Assembly (NCBI GenBank): GCA_005801395.1
Contig: SYDV01000508.1
Span: 1 to 8,330, forward strand
Direction of reading: 5' to 3'
Length of the DNA stretch: 8,330 bases
DNA from: Planctomycetia bacterium
GTDB taxonomy: Bacteria > Planctomycetota > UBA11346
A model generated the notes under the pieces. The model made no database searches and had not been told where the DNA came from. It was given only the letters and a program-made list of their open reading frames with translations. A program made the position numbers and the translations under genes. How positions within the stretch are numbered: position 1 is the first letter of the stretch; every line of letters starts with the position of its first letter. Of the stretch, positions 7,022 through 8,330 are shown piece after piece.

Positions 7022-7576
7022 TTATTGCGTTATGCGCTTGACCCCATCGCTACGTAGCCATTCGATGATTCCTGGGAATACGGATTCATGATAGCCATAA
7101 TCACCGTTTTTTAATTCGTCGATGGCGTCGTCCACGGACCATTTTTGCTCGGCAATGCGCCAGGCGGCAATGACTAAGCCCGTACGATCTGCTCCGTGCC
7201 AACAATGGATGAGTATCGGTTTTGGTGCGGTCTTAATAATGTTTAGAGCTTGTTTAACGGCGACGGCGTCGACATGGCCAGCGTTCATTTTAATGCGATA
7301 GACTTGCAGGGGCAATCCTGCGGCTTCGTCGTCACTACGGTGATATTCCCGAAGCGATAACACTGAACGTATACTTAATTGTTCATGCGTTTGTTTTAAA
7401 TCTTTCGCCGATGGTTGAGATGATCGATAAATATAGGGGGTTACACAGTGCAGATTTTCAAGCGACGTGCCGATGACTGGTTGCGCCCAGGTTGATGGTC
7501 GCACGCGAGCATTATTACCCGCACCACCACAACCAAACAAGATCAAGAAACAAAGCAGCAATACAAGCGAACGCAT
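7022..7576 (-). CDS. Lipoprotein tyrosine/dual-specificity phosphatase
   Basis: This 184-residue protein should remove phosphate from a phosphotyrosine or other phosphoester using a cysteine nucleophile. HCWHGADRTG (124-133) is the HCx5R signature of the PTP/DSP superfamily, with Cys125 and Arg131 catalytic. YRSSQPSA (50-57) and SVLSLRE (71-77) match the N-terminal strand region of small bacterial DSP-like phosphatases. The start MRSLVLLLCFLILFGCGG has a hydrophobic stretch and a lipobox-like LFGC with Cys16, so the enzyme is probably a lipid-anchored protein facing the periplasm; Gly at +2 favours the outer membrane in species following the E. coli rule. The ATG at 7576 has no clear Shine-Dalgarno. 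An in-frame GTG at 7603 would overlap the hemC stop and add nine residues. It follows hemC after 19 bases and is probably co-transcribed with it. The substrate is unknown. Confidence 0.88.
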   Translation of the reverse strand: MRSLVLLLCFLILFGCGGAGNNARVRPSTWAQPVIGTSLENLHCVTPYIYRSSQPSAKDLKQTHEQLSIRSVLSLREYHRSDDEAAGLPLQVYRIKMNAGHVDAVAVKQALNIIKTAPKPILIHCWHGADRTGLVIAAWRIAEQKWSVDDAIDELKNGDYGYHESVFPGIIEWLRSDGVKRITQ

Positions 7577-7595
7577 GGTTTGAGTCAGGCGAAGT

Positions 7596-8330
7596 TTAAA
7601 CACGGCGTTGCTTATGGAGTTGCTCAAGTAATTTGGCGGGTAAATCGCAGGCACTGCCACTGACCGTAACTTCGTTTAATCCTGATGGCTGTCCCAAACG
7701 TGCGCGTGCAAACCAGCGGCCTTCTCGACGCTGAGCAAAACAGCCAAGTGGCAATGAACAGCCACCAGCTAGTCCGGCGAGTACGGTGCGTTCTATCGTG
7801 ACCGCCGTTGCCGTTTCGGGGTGATGTAATTCGGATAGTAATTGCGAGGTGCGTTGGTCGTTGGCGCGGCAGTCAACGGCAACCGCGCCTTGCGCTGGTG
7901 CAGGAGTGCAAACGTCCCAAGCATCTAACGGTGCTGCGTTTGCTTGGCGTAATAAACCTAAACGTTTTAGCCCGGCGTACGCCATCAGTGTCGCCGCTAC
8001 ATCGCCAGCGCGAACTTTGCGCAGGCGTGTTTCGACATTTCCGCGAATTGAGGTGAATTGTAAATCGGGACGCAGGTGCTGGAGTTGTGCTTGGCGTCGT
8101 AAGCTGGAGGTACCGACTAACGCACCCTTTGGTAAAGCGGCGATACTGGACGCGCCCACTAAAACATCGCGTGGATCGGCACGTTTTAATATTGCGGCGA
8201 CATATAAACCGTCGGGTTCATCGGTGGGTAAATCTTTCATGCTGTGTACGCCAATATCAGCGCGACCATCGACTAAAGCTTGCTGTACTTCTTTAACAAA
8301 AATCCCCACGTTACCCATTTTGTATAATGG
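7596..8330 (-). CDS. hemC: Porphobilinogen deaminase (hydroxymethylbilane synthase), 5' partial
   Basis: HemC joins four porphobilinogen molecules into hydroxymethylbilane in the cytoplasmic tetrapyrrole pathway. About 244 codons are visible; the frame continues past the right edge (PLYK precedes the internal Met at 8318), and roughly 65 N-terminal residues would be missing from a usual length near 310. Family motifs are intact: GIFVKEVQQAL, DIGVHSMKDLPT with the catalytic Asp, GTSSLRRQAQL, RPDL, SIRGNVETRL and AYAGLKRLGL. The cysteine that carries the dipyrromethane cofactor is in AGGCSLPLG (codon at 7758-7760). The end of the protein (LEQLHKQRRV) is slightly short but unbroken. A hemD gene often follows hemC in bacteria; here a phosphatase lipoprotein gene follows instead. 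Confidence 0.97.
   Translation of the reverse strand, partial: PLYKMGNVGIFVKEVQQALVDGRADIGVHSMKDLPTDEPDGLYVAAILKRADPRDVLVGASSIAALPKGALVGTSSLRRQAQLQHLRPDLQFTSIRGNVETRLRKVRAGDVAATLMAYAGLKRLGLLRQANAAPLDAWDVCTPAPAQGAVAVDCRANDQRTSQLLSELHHPETATAVTIERTVLAGLAGGCSLPLGCFAQRREGRWFARARLGQPSGLNEVTVSGSACDLPAKLLEQLHKQRRV

Noticed and set aside
7596..8318. hemC as complete from the ATG at 8318
   Set aside because: The frame continues to the window edge and the N-terminal part of the family is missing; the Met is internal.

Overview
The window looks like a chromosomal stretch from a Planctomycetota/Verrucomicrobiota-type (PVC) bacterium. The grounds are a planctomycete-type DUF1595/1592/1588/1585 protein with a CxxCH haem-like motif, followed by three exported type I sulfatases. 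This gene mix is typical of marine or freshwater PVC bacteria that break down sulfated polysaccharides. The assignment rests on gene content only; there is no rRNA or other marker to confirm it.

Layout on the + strand: (1) the 3' part of a DUF1592-family gene (1-1676), whose N-terminus lies outside the window; (2) a 225-base gap with a LacI-type palindrome (1731-1740); (3) an intact exported sulfatase (1902-3515); (4) a second, related sulfatase overlapping it by ATGA (3512-5185), interrupted by two in-frame TAA codons with no frameshift; (5) a 321-base gene-free stretch holding a ~205-base inverted-repeat element (5187-5391) and a perfect 16-base palindrome (5482-5497) directly before the next ribosome binding site; (6) a third exported sulfatase of a different type, resembling heparan N-sulfatases (5507-6988). 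On the - strand, converging on these: hemC (porphobilinogen deaminase, 5' end outside the window) followed after 19 bases by a small lipoprotein tyrosine/dual-specificity phosphatase (7576-7022).

The sulfatases probably act in the periplasm or outside the cell, removing sulfate esters (and possibly N-sulfate) from a polysaccharide. Sulfatases 1 and 2 look like tandem paralogues, so loss of the second may be tolerated. No glycoside hydrolase, transporter or sulfatase-maturing enzyme is present here. The hemC/phosphatase pair is a separate unit.

The most interesting points are the doubly interrupted but otherwise intact sulfatase, in which both stops sit where its paralogue has a GAA glutamate codon, and the complex inverted-repeat element just behind it. 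That element's arms are built from tandem 8-mers, and two of its pairings cross each other. I did not find convincing evidence for a new multi-gene system.
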